Shown: positions 7,023 to 15,805 of the stretch, in pieces
Position numbering within the stretch: the first letter of the stretch is position 1
Layout: each line of letters opens with the position of its first letter
Source of the DNA: a virus
Strand: one strand, 5' to 3'
DNA length: 30,711 nucleotides
IMG/VR virus record: IMGVR_UViG_3300032214_000625
Span: 1-30,711 of that record
Notes under the pieces: generated by a model
The model's database searches: none
Seen by the model: the letters and a program-made list of their open reading frames with translations, nothing else
Told to the model about the DNA's origin: nothing
Program-made: the position numbers and the translations under genes

Positions 7023-8027
7023 GTGGCAGACGCCTTTCTTTCCCGTCAGGGTCAGATCGCCGGAACTGGTGATCCGACCGCTCTTTTTCTCAAGCTCGGT
7101 TTCAACGAAGTCATCGCCGCCTTTGAGCGGGATTGCATCTTCAAGAACTGGGTCCGTACACGCAACATCACCAAAGGGAAGTCCGCAGCCTTCCCTGTCA
7201 CCGGCCGGCGCACGGCTCGCTACCACGTCCCTGGCACCCCGATCCTGGGGGAGACCAACGCCCCCAGCGCGAACAACGAGGAGGTTGTCAACCTTGACGC
7301 CCTCATCATCGCCGATGAGGTCGTCTACGACCTTGACGAAGCGATGTCGTACTACGAGGTTCGCCAGGACATCACCAGGGAGCTGGGCTCTGCCCTAGCC
7401 CGCGACTGGGACGCCCGGGCTGCCCGGGTGATCCATGCCTGCGCCAAAAGGGTCACGCCCCAGCTGGCCAAAGCGATCAACGCTGACCGGATCGGCCAAA
7501 CTCAAGTGCTCACGGCCGGCTATGCCGCTGCCAACAAGCAGGCGAAGGGCGACGAGCTGGTTTCGGCGATCGGCAACCTGAAGGTGGCGATGAAGAAGAA
7601 GGATGTCCCCACGGACAACCTTGTTCTTGTGGTTCCCCCCGATGAATACGACTTCCTGAACGAGTCGTCCAAGGCGACCAACCGCGATTTCACCAGCGGA
7701 AACAATGGTGGTCTCGATGACGGTCGCGTTCTTCGGGTCAAAGGGATCCCGGTCTACGAGTCGAACCACGTCACGCAACCCGCGTACACCAACGTGGCCA
7801 ACTCGGACCGGAACATCGACTACCAGCAGAACCTGACTCGCTGCCGGGGCCTGCTGTTCCACCGCGATGCGATCGGCGTGCTCACGCTGAAAGCGCCGCA
7901 GATGGAGATGACCGCTCCCAATGGCGACTTCTTCAAGATGTATCAGGCGACCCTGATGCTGGCGAAGATGGCCATTGGCATGAAGTCGCTCCGTCCTGAG
8001 TGCGCTGCTGTCATCGAAGTGCCCTAA
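7023..8027 (+). CDS. Major capsid protein (T7 gp10-like)
   Basis: A 334-residue protein, close to T7 gp10A (345). It begins ADAFLSRQGQIAGTGDPTALFLKLGFNEVIAAFERDCIF, the N-arm pattern of T7-group capsids, then KGKSAAFPVTGRRTARYHVPG (E-loop region), LDALIIADEVVYDLDEAMSYYEVR (spine helix), and LVVPPDEYDFLNES with a C-terminal VLTLKAPQMEMT. It has the HK97 fold by family. The start is GTG at 7023; an in-frame stop at 6993 prevents a longer version. Unlike most of its neighbours it stands alone, between a motif copy upstream and a strong terminator downstream, as expected for a gene needing high expression. No readthrough (10B-like) extension is evident. Confidence 0.96.
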   Translation: MADAFLSRQGQIAGTGDPTALFLKLGFNEVIAAFERDCIFKNWVRTRNITKGKSAAFPVTGRRTARYHVPGTPILGETNAPSANNEEVVNLDALIIADEVVYDLDEAMSYYEVRQDITRELGSALARDWDARAARVIHACAKRVTPQLAKAINADRIGQTQVLTAGYAAANKQAKGDELVSAIGNLKVAMKKKDVPTDNLVLVVPPDEYDFLNESSKATNRDFTSGNNGGLDDGRVLRVKGIPVYESNHVTQPAYTNVANSDRNIDYQQNLTRCRGLLFHRDAIGVLTLKAPQMEMTAPNGDFFKMYQATLMLAKMAIGMKSLRPECAAVIEVP

Positions 8028-8053
8028 GCTCCACCTGGAACGAGTGGAGGCCT

Positions 8054-8085
8054 GAGGCTCCCGGCTCACGCTGGGGGCCTTTTTT
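8054..8085 (+). terminator. Strong intrinsic terminator after capsid gene (T-phi position)
   Basis: The 12-base arms GAGGCTCCCGGC (8054-8065) and GCTGGGGGCCTT (8070-8081) pair around a TCAC loop, with three G-T wobbles, followed directly by a T run through 8085. T7 carries its T-phi terminator at the same place, just behind gene 10. Confidence 0.9.
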
Positions 8086-8106
8086 GTGCCCGCCGATAGG
8101 ATTGGC

Positions 8107-8120
8107 CTGCACCCCTGCAG
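8107..8120 (+). promoter_or_regulatory. Palindromic promoter-like motif, copy 3 (before gp11)
   Basis: CTGCA-CCCC-TGCAG, perfect arms (extended to CCTGCA/TGCAGG), between the capsid terminator and the gp11 start seven bases further on. It restarts transcription logically after the terminator. The upstream flank ATTGGC adds to its likeness to the Syn5-type promoter ATTGGGCACCCGTAA, as I recall it. Confidence 0.6.
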
Positions 8121-8127
8121 GCGTCCA

Positions 8128-8790
8128 ATGGGCCTGGCCAATGAAGCGGTCACACCCGGCAGGACCAGCCTGCTGGAGGCGGTGAACATCTGCCTGTCCA
8201 ACATCGGCGAGGCGCCGATGGCCACGCTGGAGGACACCCAGAACCTGGAGGCCGCCACAGCCGAGCGCACCATCCTGGAGTTCCACAAGGAGGGGCAGAG
8301 CAGGGGCTGGAGCTGGAACAACGAAACCGCCTATCGCTTCGAGCGCGACTCGGGCACGCTGGAGATCGTGCTGCCCTCGAACGTGGTGCGGTTCGTGCCC
8401 GACCGCTACCAATGGGCCGGCCGCTTCCAGCTGCGCGGGCAACGGGTCTACGACCTGCACGCCCGTAGCTTCCGCATCGAGGACGTGGAGTTCATCGAGG
8501 CGGACATCACCAGCCTGCTGCCGTGGAACGAGTGCCCTGAGGCCTTCAACCGCTGGACGCTGATCCGAGCGGCGCGGGTGTTCTCTGGCCGGGTGCTCAC
8601 CAGTGACTCCGTGTTCCAGTACACCCTGCAGGACGAGCAGGCGGCACTGGTGGAGCTGGAGCGGATCGAGAGCGATCAGGCCCAGGCCAACGTGCTGACC
8701 GACGGCTACGGCTCCCGGCCGTTCGGCACCTTCAACCCCGCCACCGGCCTGATGGGGCGCCGGTCCACCAGCGTGCTTCCCCGTGGCTGA
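8128..8790 (+). CDS. Tail tubular protein A (T7 gp11-like)
   Basis: A 220-residue protein with the family's opening SLLEAVNICLSNIGEAPMATLED (N-terminal helix and IGE-P turn), RGWSWNNETAYRFERD, and the C-terminal RAARVFSGRVLTSD. These are standard features of the adaptor ring between connector and nozzle. The ATG at 8128 lies only seven bases after the palindromic motif, leaving no room for a Shine-Dalgarno sequence if transcription begins in the motif; initiation would be nearly leaderless. An earlier in-frame ATG at 8086 would read through the motif and is less likely. The 3' end overlaps gp12 by eight bases. Confidence 0.93.
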   Translation: MGLANEAVTPGRTSLLEAVNICLSNIGEAPMATLEDTQNLEAATAERTILEFHKEGQSRGWSWNNETAYRFERDSGTLEIVLPSNVVRFVPDRYQWAGRFQLRGQRVYDLHARSFRIEDVEFIEADITSLLPWNECPEAFNRWTLIRAARVFSGRVLTSDSVFQYTLQDEQAALVELERIESDQAQANVLTDGYGSRPFGTFNPATGLMGRRSTSVLPRG

Positions 8791-11227
8791 TCTCCGCTCT
8801 TACCTGATCCCCAACCTTGTCCAAGGGGTAAGCCAGCAGCCAGACGGACAGAAGGATCCGAGCCAGGCAGAGATCCAGATCAACGCCGTCAGCTCAATCA
8901 CCGATGGCGTGCGGAAGCGAGCCGGCACCAGGGCCCTGGCCCGGGTCAGCACGACCCCGTTCGGCGATGCCTTCACCCACTCGATCCTGCGCGACGACAC
9001 CGAGAAGTACATCGCCGTCATCACCAACAGCACCATCAAGGTGTTCGATCTGGAGGGCGCCGAGATCCCGGTGAACGCCCCAGGCGGCTACGGCTATCTG
9101 GCCAGCGTGGTGGAGGCGAAGGCGGACATCAGGGCGGCCACGATTGCCGATTTCACCTTCATCAGCAACACCCGGACCTCCACCGCGATGCTCAGCACGC
9201 TGGCGCCGGCGGTGCCACGACCCACGACCCACGAAGCACTGGTCTGGATCAGGGCGGCCAACTACGGGCAGACCTACCGGGTGCGGGTGAACGCCCTCAC
9301 GGCCACGGTCCAGACGGCAGTGGCGCCGGTCATCATCACCGGCGGCGTCACCACCGAGTACCGGATCAGCAGCGCCGACATCGCCCAGTCCGTGGCCACG
9401 GCGGTGGCGGCGGCCGGCATCACCATCACCCGGCAGGGATCGGTGCTGCACATCACCAGCAACTCGCCCATCACGGTGGATGCCACCGATGCCCGGGCGA
9501 ACGCCGACGTGGTGGCGATCACCAACAACGTGCAGACCTTCAGCGATCTGCCCACCATCGCCCCGCAGGGGTATCAGGTGGAGGTGGTCGGCGACCCAAA
9601 CAACCAGTTCGACGGCTACTACGTGGAGTTCGTGCCAGCCGTGGGGCAGGGCACCTTCGGCGAGGGCACCTGGCAGGAGTGCGCCGCGCCTGGCGTGCAG
9701 TTCAGGATCAACCCGGCGACGATGCCCCACGCCCTGATCCGCCGGCCGGATGGTCAGTTCCACTTCGGCCCGCTGAATGGTGCGACCGCCGCAGCGGTTG
9801 GCGTCGATGTGCCGCTGTGGGGCGAGCGGGTGGCGGGCGATCTCGACACCGCCCCAGACCCTGGCTTCATCGGCGTGCCCATCAATGACCTGTTCATCCA
9901 CAAGAACAGGCTGGGGATCCTGGCCGACGAGCGGGTGATCCTGAGCCGATCGGCCGACCTGTTCGCGTTCTTCCCCGAGACCGTCACAGCGGTGCTGGAC
10001 ACCGACCCGATCGAGATCACCGCCAGCAGCAACAGGGTGAGCGTGCTGCGCTACGCCATCTCCTACCAGGACGAGCTGATCCTGTTCAGCGACCAGCTGC
10101 AGTTCCGGTTCAGCAGCGGCAGCGACGTGGGCCTCACGCCGCAGAGCGCCCAGCTGTCGGTGCTGACCCAGTACGAAATGGACCGCCGGGCCAAGCCCCT
10201 GCAGGTGGGGCCGGCCATCGTGTTCGGCCAGAAAAACGGCGAATGGATGCAGTTCCGTGAGTTCTCTATTCGCGGCGCCGGCACTGCGCTGATCGCTGAT
10301 GCTCAGAGCCTGACGGAGTATGTCTCCACTTATGTCCCCGGCGGCGTCTTCCGCCTGGCATCTAACGACACCGGCAACACTTGGTTTGCCATCAGCGATA
10401 AAACAGGCTTCGCCGATCGTGTCTACGTCTACAAATACTTCTTCCGCAACAGTGGCAGCGGCACGGAGAAGGCGCAGTCCAGCTGGTCGTATTGGCAGCT
10501 GAACGGCGCCACAAAGGTGCTGCAGATTCTGGTGCAGGAGGAGGTGCTGTTCCTGCTGGTGGAGTATCCAGACGGCTCGGTGTGGCTGGAGAGCATGAAC
10601 GTGGGCGACAAGCAGGAGGATGAGGCCTCCCCCACGCCGGTCCTGCTCGATCGCCGGGTGGGCACCACCACCGCCACGCCTGCCCCCCTGCGGATGGCGC
10701 GAGGTGTCTTCAACCCGCTACTGCAGCAGACCACCTGGACGCTGCCCTACACCGTGGCGGCCCTGAGCGAGGTCTGGACGACATGGGGCGGGGCCTGGCC
10801 GGGCGGCGTGAAGCTCGGCAGCAGCAACACCAACACGGTGGTCGGCCTGGGCGACTGGTCTGGCGTGGACGTGTGGGCCGGCGAGCGGTTCGAGTTCCGC
10901 TACCGCTTCAGCCGGTTCAAGTACATGAGGGACGTGGGCGGCGGCCGGGTGGCCGCCAACGTGCTGCGGACGCAGGTGCGCCGGGCGAAGCTCCGTTACC
11001 ACGGCACCGGCTGGTTCCGCGCTGTCGTGGCCCCCACCTACCGGCCCGAGGCGGTCTACAGGTTCGACGGTGTGGCGGACGGCCAGGGCCTGAAAGATGG
11101 CGTGTTCACCATCCCGATCATGGGCAAGGGCGAGGAGACGGTGGTGGAGATCCTGAACGACACCCCCCACCCCTGCCAGTTCCTGACGCTGGAGTGGGAG
11201 GGCCTGATCACGGGCAAGAGCCGATGA
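8783..11227 (+). CDS. Tail tubular protein B / nozzle (T7 gp12-like)
   Basis: An 814-residue protein (T7 gp12 has 794). The N-terminus SYLIPNLVQGVSQQPDGQKDPSQAEIQINAVSSITDGVRKRAGT is the signature start of this family. The body is beta-rich, with FIHKNRLGILADERVILSRSADLFAFFPETV and SYQDELILFSDQLQFRF, typical of the propeller-like platform. Six copies form the tail nozzle to which fibres attach. The start is GTG at 8783, inside the end of gp11. A stretch around 10260-10440 is somewhat poorer in GC than the rest. The stop overlaps the gp13-like start by four bases. Confidence 0.95.
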   Translation: MADLRSYLIPNLVQGVSQQPDGQKDPSQAEIQINAVSSITDGVRKRAGTRALARVSTTPFGDAFTHSILRDDTEKYIAVITNSTIKVFDLEGAEIPVNAPGGYGYLASVVEAKADIRAATIADFTFISNTRTSTAMLSTLAPAVPRPTTHEALVWIRAANYGQTYRVRVNALTATVQTAVAPVIITGGVTTEYRISSADIAQSVATAVAAAGITITRQGSVLHITSNSPITVDATDARANADVVAITNNVQTFSDLPTIAPQGYQVEVVGDPNNQFDGYYVEFVPAVGQGTFGEGTWQECAAPGVQFRINPATMPHALIRRPDGQFHFGPLNGATAAAVGVDVPLWGERVAGDLDTAPDPGFIGVPINDLFIHKNRLGILADERVILSRSADLFAFFPETVTAVLDTDPIEITASSNRVSVLRYAISYQDELILFSDQLQFRFSSGSDVGLTPQSAQLSVLTQYEMDRRAKPLQVGPAIVFGQKNGEWMQFREFSIRGAGTALIADAQSLTEYVSTYVPGGVFRLASNDTGNTWFAISDKTGFADRVYVYKYFFRNSGSGTEKAQSSWSYWQLNGATKVLQILVQEEVLFLLVEYPDGSVWLESMNVGDKQEDEASPTPVLLDRRVGTTTATPAPLRMARGVFNPLLQQTTWTLPYTVAALSEVWTTWGGAWPGGVKLGSSNTNTVVGLGDWSGVDVWAGERFEFRYRFSRFKYMRDVGGGRVAANVLRTQVRRAKLRYHGTGWFRAVVAPTYRPEAVYRFDGVADGQGLKDGVFTIPIMGKGEETVVEILNDTPHPCQFLTLEWEGLITGKSR

Positions 11228-11670
11228 GGTGGGCCCACCCAACCCCCGGCCGGCTGGAGCGGCTGGCGGCGAACCTCAGGGAGCAGGACCGGATCGAGGT
11301 GATGGCCAGCGATGGGCTCACCCCCGCCGAGGCCGTCTACAGCAGCTGGCGGGGCTCACACATCTGCCGCTGCATCCTTGGCGATGACGGCCAGGAGGTG
11401 GGGATCTGCGGCGTCAATGGCGAGGTCATCTGGCTGCTGGGAACTGCAGAGCTGACGAGCACTCGAAGCCACCGGCTGCAGTTGGCCCGACGTGGGCGTG
11501 AATGGGTGGACGAGTTGATGGAAACCCACAAGCGTCTGCACAATCTGGTCTTTGCAGCGAACGTAGAATCGGTGCGCTGGTTGCAATCGCTGGGCTTCAC
11601 CGTGTACCCGCCCGTCCCCCACGGCCCCAGCGCACAGCTGTTCAGCTACTTCGAGAGGGTGGCGCCGTGA
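11224..11670 (+). CDS. GNAT-fold internal virion / assembly protein (T7 gp13-like)
   Basis: A 148-residue protein. The order of elements matches T7 gp13: an acidic N-terminal helix (GLTPAEAVYSSW), CRCILGDDGQEVGICGVNGEVIWLLGT, then a basic helix (HRLQLARRGREWVDELMETH), HNLVFAANVESVRWLQSLGFTVYPP and an aromatic C-terminal strand. This is the degenerate GNAT acetyltransferase fold that appears in such phage proteins; the NVESVRWLQSLGF segment corresponds to the N-x-x-S-x-R-F-L-K-x-x-G motif. It acts in virion assembly in T7 and is not known to acetylate there. The gene overlaps gp12 (ATGA) and gp14 (GTGA). Confidence 0.88.
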   Translation: MRWAHPTPGRLERLAANLREQDRIEVMASDGLTPAEAVYSSWRGSHICRCILGDDGQEVGICGVNGEVIWLLGTAELTSTRSHRLQLARRGREWVDELMETHKRLHNLVFAANVESVRWLQSLGFTVYPPVPHGPSAQLFSYFERVAP

Positions 11671-12497
11671 TTGTGATTTCGCCCCTTGTTGGGGGCCTCG
11701 CTGTCGGCGGGCTGAACGCAATCCTGGGCGGCTTCGGCGCGAGTGCGAACGCTGCTGCAGCTCAGCAGGACTACCTGGACCAGCGGGCATTTCAGGGCGC
11801 CAATGCCAGGTTCGCCAAGTGGCAGGCCGGGTTCAACAAGCGGCTCACCGATGCCAACCAGCAGCAGAACTACTGGCAGGAGACGGTCAACTACAACCAG
11901 AACCTGGCCTACACCAAGAGCCTGCGGAATTACGAGCTGATCCGCTCAATCAACCAGGCCAAGGTGGTGGAGGACACCCGCACGGCGGCGGGCGCCAACT
12001 TCATCCGTGGCAGCGAGGCGATCACTCAGGCGATGGCCGAGCGGTCGATGCAGGACGCTGTGGCCTTGCAGCAGTACACCGTTGCAGCGGTGAAAGCGAG
12101 GGCATCGGTGCGTGCGCGGGGGCAGGAGGGCGCCACCATCGACCGGCTGGTGAATGACTTTGCCCGCCAGGTGGGCGACTACGAGACCATCACCCAGATC
12201 AACCGCCGCTTCCAGGAGCGGCAGTTCACCCGCGAGCAGGCCGGCATGGTGGCCCAGTTCCTGAGCCAGTACAACAGCCAGCCGTTCTACGAGGCGCAGC
12301 CGTACATGGACCCCATCGCACCGTTCGCGCCGCTGCCCAGCCTGCTGGAGGCCCCAGCCCCGACCTTCACCGGCGCCGCTCCATCTGGTGCCGCCGCCGG
12401 GCTGAACGTGGCCACCGGGCTGCTGGGCGCTGCTCAGACCGGCCTGAATGTCTACAGCGGCCTCAACAGCTGGGCCAATTCCGGCAGGAGGGACTGA
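11667..12497 (+). CDS. Internal virion protein (T7 gp14-like)
   Basis: A 276-residue protein starting with GTG at 11667. It opens with a hydrophobic, Gly-rich segment (VIVISPLVGGLAVGGLNAILGGFGASANAAAAQ) suited to insertion in the outer membrane, followed by a long Gln/Asn-rich helix (AFQGANARFAKWQAGFNKRLTDANQQQNYW) and a Pro/Ala C-terminus. gp14 in T7 is ejected first and forms the outer-membrane channel. Its order between gp13 and the large proteins supports the call. The stop overlaps the next ATG by one base. Confidence 0.88.
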   Translation: MIVISPLVGGLAVGGLNAILGGFGASANAAAAQQDYLDQRAFQGANARFAKWQAGFNKRLTDANQQQNYWQETVNYNQNLAYTKSLRNYELIRSINQAKVVEDTRTAAGANFIRGSEAITQAMAERSMQDAVALQQYTVAAVKARASVRARGQEGATIDRLVNDFARQVGDYETITQINRRFQERQFTREQAGMVAQFLSQYNSQPFYEAQPYMDPIAPFAPLPSLLEAPAPTFTGAAPSGAAAGLNVATGLLGAAQTGLNVYSGLNSWANSGRRD

Positions 12498-15400
12498 TGG
12501 CTGAGCTCCCCAACAACCAGATCCAGCCGGTTGCTCGCCCGGTTGACAGCTTCATCCAGCCCGAGCGGATCCAGACCGCAGCGCCGGCCCCCGTGGTGCT
12601 GATGCCCAACCCGGGCGGCATCCGCACGATCGGGCAGGGGAGTGGCGGGAGCGTTGATGGGGCCAACCAGTTCCAGCAGCTGGCCCAGGCGCTCGCCCCG
12701 TTCAACCAGCGGCTCTCTGAGTTCGCTGGCGCCGGCCTGCAGCTCTACGCCAGCAGCGAGTACCAGAAGGGCCAGCAGGAGGCGGCGCTGGCCCAGGCCA
12801 GGGCAGAGCAGCAGATCAGGGCATCGGGCGAGCAGTTCGCCGCCGAGACCCGCCGGCTGGAGAACGCCGACCCGGAAGCGGCCCGGATGCTCGATCGGGT
12901 GAACCCCTACCGGGAAGCCGGCCGGGTGAACCAGCTCAGCCGGATGGCGGGCGCCGAGATTGAAACGGCGCTGATGAACGAGTACCGCAACACCCCGGAC
13001 GTGGTGCTGTGGAAGGACGGCGACCCGCGGCTGACGGAGCTGCGAGCCACGGCGGTGAATCGCGTTCTCGATAAGTACCGGCTGAACCCCAACACGCCGG
13101 GCTTCCTCGATTACGTGCTGCCCCAGATCGGGCAGGGCATGGACAAGGTGGTGAGCCGCCAGCAGCAGGACCGCAGCCAGTACCTCAAGGCCACGCTGGG
13201 GCCTGCAGCGGCTGCAGAGGCCGTCAATGAGTTTGCAGCGGCCAGGGAGGCTGGCCGGGTTGAGTGGGTGGAGTTCGACCTGGCGACTGGGACGCAGACC
13301 CGGCGCAGCGCCGAGCTGGCCACCGACCCGGAGGGCTTCCGCGAGGGCATGCGCGTGCGCTTCACGGTGATTGCCGACCGGATTGCGCGGGAGTCGGGCC
13401 TGCAGGGGGAGTCCACCCAGATCATCGGCGAGATGTTCCAGCGGCTCGCTGGCCTGGCAGCTGCGAACGGTGGCGACCCGCTGCTGCTGCAGATCGCCGC
13501 CAGGACGGGCGTGGGGCCGATCCTCAGCGACCGCACCCGAATGATGGCCGGCGAGCTCTATGGCCTGGAGATGCTGGAGTCCGCCGACAAGTTCGGCGCC
13601 ATGGCGGCCCGCCAGCAGGAGCGCAAGCTGGAGCAGGGCCTGGCCGCCTTCGAGGAGGAGCTGCTGCAGATCACGGCCGCCACGCCTGAGGACGGGCCAG
13701 AGCGCGGGCAGGCGATCGCTGCAGCCATCAGCAAGGCGCAGGAGCAGGGCCTGCCGATCGGGAAGCTGAACGAGCGGGCCGAGGCGGCGCTGGCTGTGAC
13801 CGACAAGCTCTACGCCCGGGGCTTCAGCTCCGAGCCGGCCGCCGAGTTCCTCGACCGGGTGCAGGGCATGCCGATCGGCCAGTGGAACCCGCAGGAGTTC
13901 GATCGCGCTGTGATCGCCGCACTCAAGAGCGTGGCGCCAGAGGACCGCGACAAGCTCCGCGCCAGGGCCAACGCGATCAGGGCTGAGAAGGAGGGCAAGC
14001 GGGGCAAGCTCGATCCCCTCGCCCAGCCGGTCATCACCGGCGCCGTCAAGGACACGCTGGCCCGCTTTTACCCCAAGGGCGTGACAGCGGCGGCCCTGCG
14101 CGGTGCCGACGTGACGGGCCTGCTGTCGTGGGGCGACGCCAATGTGGCGGCAGCGTCTGGCCGGCTGCTACCTGCCTTCCAGGCCGTGGCGTCCGATGCG
14201 CTCGATGCTGCTGCTGTGAAGAAAGGCGGCGCCCTGACCCCGGCCGAAACCACCACGGTGGTGCGGCAGGCCCTGCAGAAGGCCATGCAGGACGAAGGCT
14301 TCATGCGGTCGCTGCTCCCTGGCAGCAGCACCGGCGAGCCTTCCGTGGGCGGGGCCCCGGCTCAGCCGCCAGCGCCTGGCACGACCCGCCGGCTGCCGCC
14401 GCCCCCCGGCAAGAAGGAGAGCGCCCTGCCCACTGTCACCAGGGCCAACCTGGACAACATCAACACCGATCGACTGAGGCGGCCTGAGCCGGTGCTGGGC
14501 TTCAACGATGCCGCCGAGGAAGCGGCCAGGATCGCCAACGGTGGGCGGCCGTCTGCCTCAGTGATCCGAGCAGCGAGGCGGGCAGGCATGAGCCCCGGCC
14601 AGTTCATCCTGCGCCAGCTCGATGCCTACCCGCAGGCGCCAACCCCTCCCGATCTGCGGAAGCGGTTGCTGATGAGCTCCGCAGGGCCCCAGGCCGTGGC
14701 CAACAACCTGAGCGGCTGGGCGGCGGCCTCCGCGCCGGTGCAGGCGGCCGGCAACTGGTTCCTGAACGCACTGATGCCACCAGCGACCGCCGCCACCATC
14801 GCCCCAGGGATGCGTTTCTACGGAGGTGGGCGAGACGCCGAAGGCCCTTTTACGGGTGACGGCTACAGCCCCCTGCAGGGTGTGCAGATCACCAGCGCCG
14901 TGGATGCCAGCGGCGAACCGGGCTTCGACATGGTGATCGAGGGCGGCCGGCGTGGCGCACGCCTGGCCTGGCCCACCAGCTTCGAGGTGCTGCGCGTGGT
15001 GCGTGGCAGCCGGGCAGAGTTCCGCCGCGACAAGGGCGACCCCAGGCGGGGCTACGGGAATCTGGTGGAGATCCGCTTCACCGACCCGACCACCGGCCGG
15101 AAGGTGGACGTGCTCAGCGCCCACCATGACGAGATCAACCCGGCGCTGCAGCCGGGCCGGCGCTTTGGCCCCGGCACCTGGCTGGGCACTCAGGGGCGCA
15201 CTGGCAGCACCACCGGCGCCCATGTGTCGCTGGACTTCTTCGACCCCGGCGCCAAGACCGCCAGCGGCGCCACCTTGCAGATCCGCAACAGGTTCCGCGA
15301 TGGCTTCGCCCGTGGTGATCGCTTCGGGGCGCCACAGGCCCAGCAGCGGGGCACCGGCTTCATGTCCCGGGATCGGCGTGGGCAGGCGGTGATTGCAAGC

Positions 15401-15805
15401 GCCAGGCGGATGGGCGTGAACCCCCTCGACCTGGCGGCCATCTTCAGCTTCGAGACCGGCGGCACGCTCAACCCCAACGAGCCAGGGCGCGGCGCTGCTG
15501 CTGGTCGGGTGGGGCTGATCCAGGCGGGGCCGAACGAGATGCGGGCCTACGGCATCCGGCCGGGCCAGACCTTCGAGCAACAGATGAAGGGGGTGGAGAG
15601 GTACTTCATTTCGCGTGGCGTCCGCCCTGGCATGGGGCTGGAGGATCTCTACGCGATCGTCAACGGCGGGAATCCACGGGCAGGTTTCACGCCTGACGGA
15701 AACGGTGTGGTGGCCCGCTCGCCAGAAACCCTGCAACGGCTCAGAATCCATAGAGAACAGGCGCGTCGGCGTCTTGGCCTGATGCCGTCCCGAGGTGGTT
15801 CCTGA
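12497..15805 (+). CDS. Large internal virion protein (gp15-like) with M23-like and lytic transglycosylase domains
   Basis: A 1102-residue protein, longer than T7 gp15 (747). The ATG follows a good AGGAGG (12486-12491). Residues 1-600 are mostly helical with a Gln/Ala-rich N-terminal part, as in gp15. From about 785 to 915 there is a LytM/M23-like beta region: GEPGFDM (Glu807 where the family has His, Asp811), GYGN (852-855), SAHHDE (His876/His877), GSTTGAHVS (His909, Ser911). Two of the usual zinc ligands (first His, second His of H-x-H) are replaced, so this domain is probably non-catalytic. From about 955 to 1095 is a lysozyme-like fold with FSFETGG (Glu986, catalytic position) and GLIQ. 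In T7 the transglycosylase sits on the N-terminus of gp16; here it is on the gp15-like C-terminus. It likely opens the cell wall during DNA entry. Confidence 0.85.
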   Translation: MAELPNNQIQPVARPVDSFIQPERIQTAAPAPVVLMPNPGGIRTIGQGSGGSVDGANQFQQLAQALAPFNQRLSEFAGAGLQLYASSEYQKGQQEAALAQARAEQQIRASGEQFAAETRRLENADPEAARMLDRVNPYREAGRVNQLSRMAGAEIETALMNEYRNTPDVVLWKDGDPRLTELRATAVNRVLDKYRLNPNTPGFLDYVLPQIGQGMDKVVSRQQQDRSQYLKATLGPAAAAEAVNEFAAAREAGRVEWVEFDLATGTQTRRSAELATDPEGFREGMRVRFTVIADRIARESGLQGESTQIIGEMFQRLAGLAAANGGDPLLLQIAARTGVGPILSDRTRMMAGELYGLEMLESADKFGAMAARQQERKLEQGLAAFEEELLQITAATPEDGPERGQAIAAAISKAQEQGLPIGKLNERAEAALAVTDKLYARGFSSEPAAEFLDRVQGMPIGQWNPQEFDRAVIAALKSVAPEDRDKLRARANAIRAEKEGKRGKLDPLAQPVITGAVKDTLARFYPKGVTAAALRGADVTGLLSWGDANVAAASGRLLPAFQAVASDALDAAAVKKGGALTPAETTTVVRQALQKAMQDEGFMRSLLPGSSTGEPSVGGAPAQPPAPGTTRRLPPPPGKKESALPTVTRANLDNINTDRLRRPEPVLGFNDAAEEAARIANGGRPSASVIRAARRAGMSPGQFILRQLDAYPQAPTPPDLRKRLLMSSAGPQAVANNLSGWAAASAPVQAAGNWFLNALMPPATAATIAPGMRFYGGGRDAEGPFTGDGYSPLQGVQITSAVDASGEPGFDMVIEGGRRGARLAWPTSFEVLRVVRGSRAEFRRDKGDPRRGYGNLVEIRFTDPTTGRKVDVLSAHHDEINPALQPGRRFGPGTWLGTQGRTGSTTGAHVSLDFFDPGAKTASGATLQIRNRFRDGFARGDRFGAPQAQQRGTGFMSRDRRGQAVIASARRMGVNPLDLAAIFSFETGGTLNPNEPGRGAAAGRVGLIQAGPNEMRAYGIRPGQTFEQQMKGVERYFISRGVRPGMGLEDLYAIVNGGNPRAGFTPDGNGVVARSPETLQRLRIHREQARRRLGLMPSRGGS

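Noticed and set aside
8455-8468. CTGCACGCCCGTAG inside gp11, two mismatches to the motif
   Set aside because: It is inside a conserved coding segment and lacks the second palindromic arm; one or two such near matches are expected by chance. It could be an internal promoter but is unsupported.
14558-15751. Minus-strand open frame (397 codons) opposite the gp15-like C-terminus
   Set aside because: Antisense shadow of the transglycosylase region.
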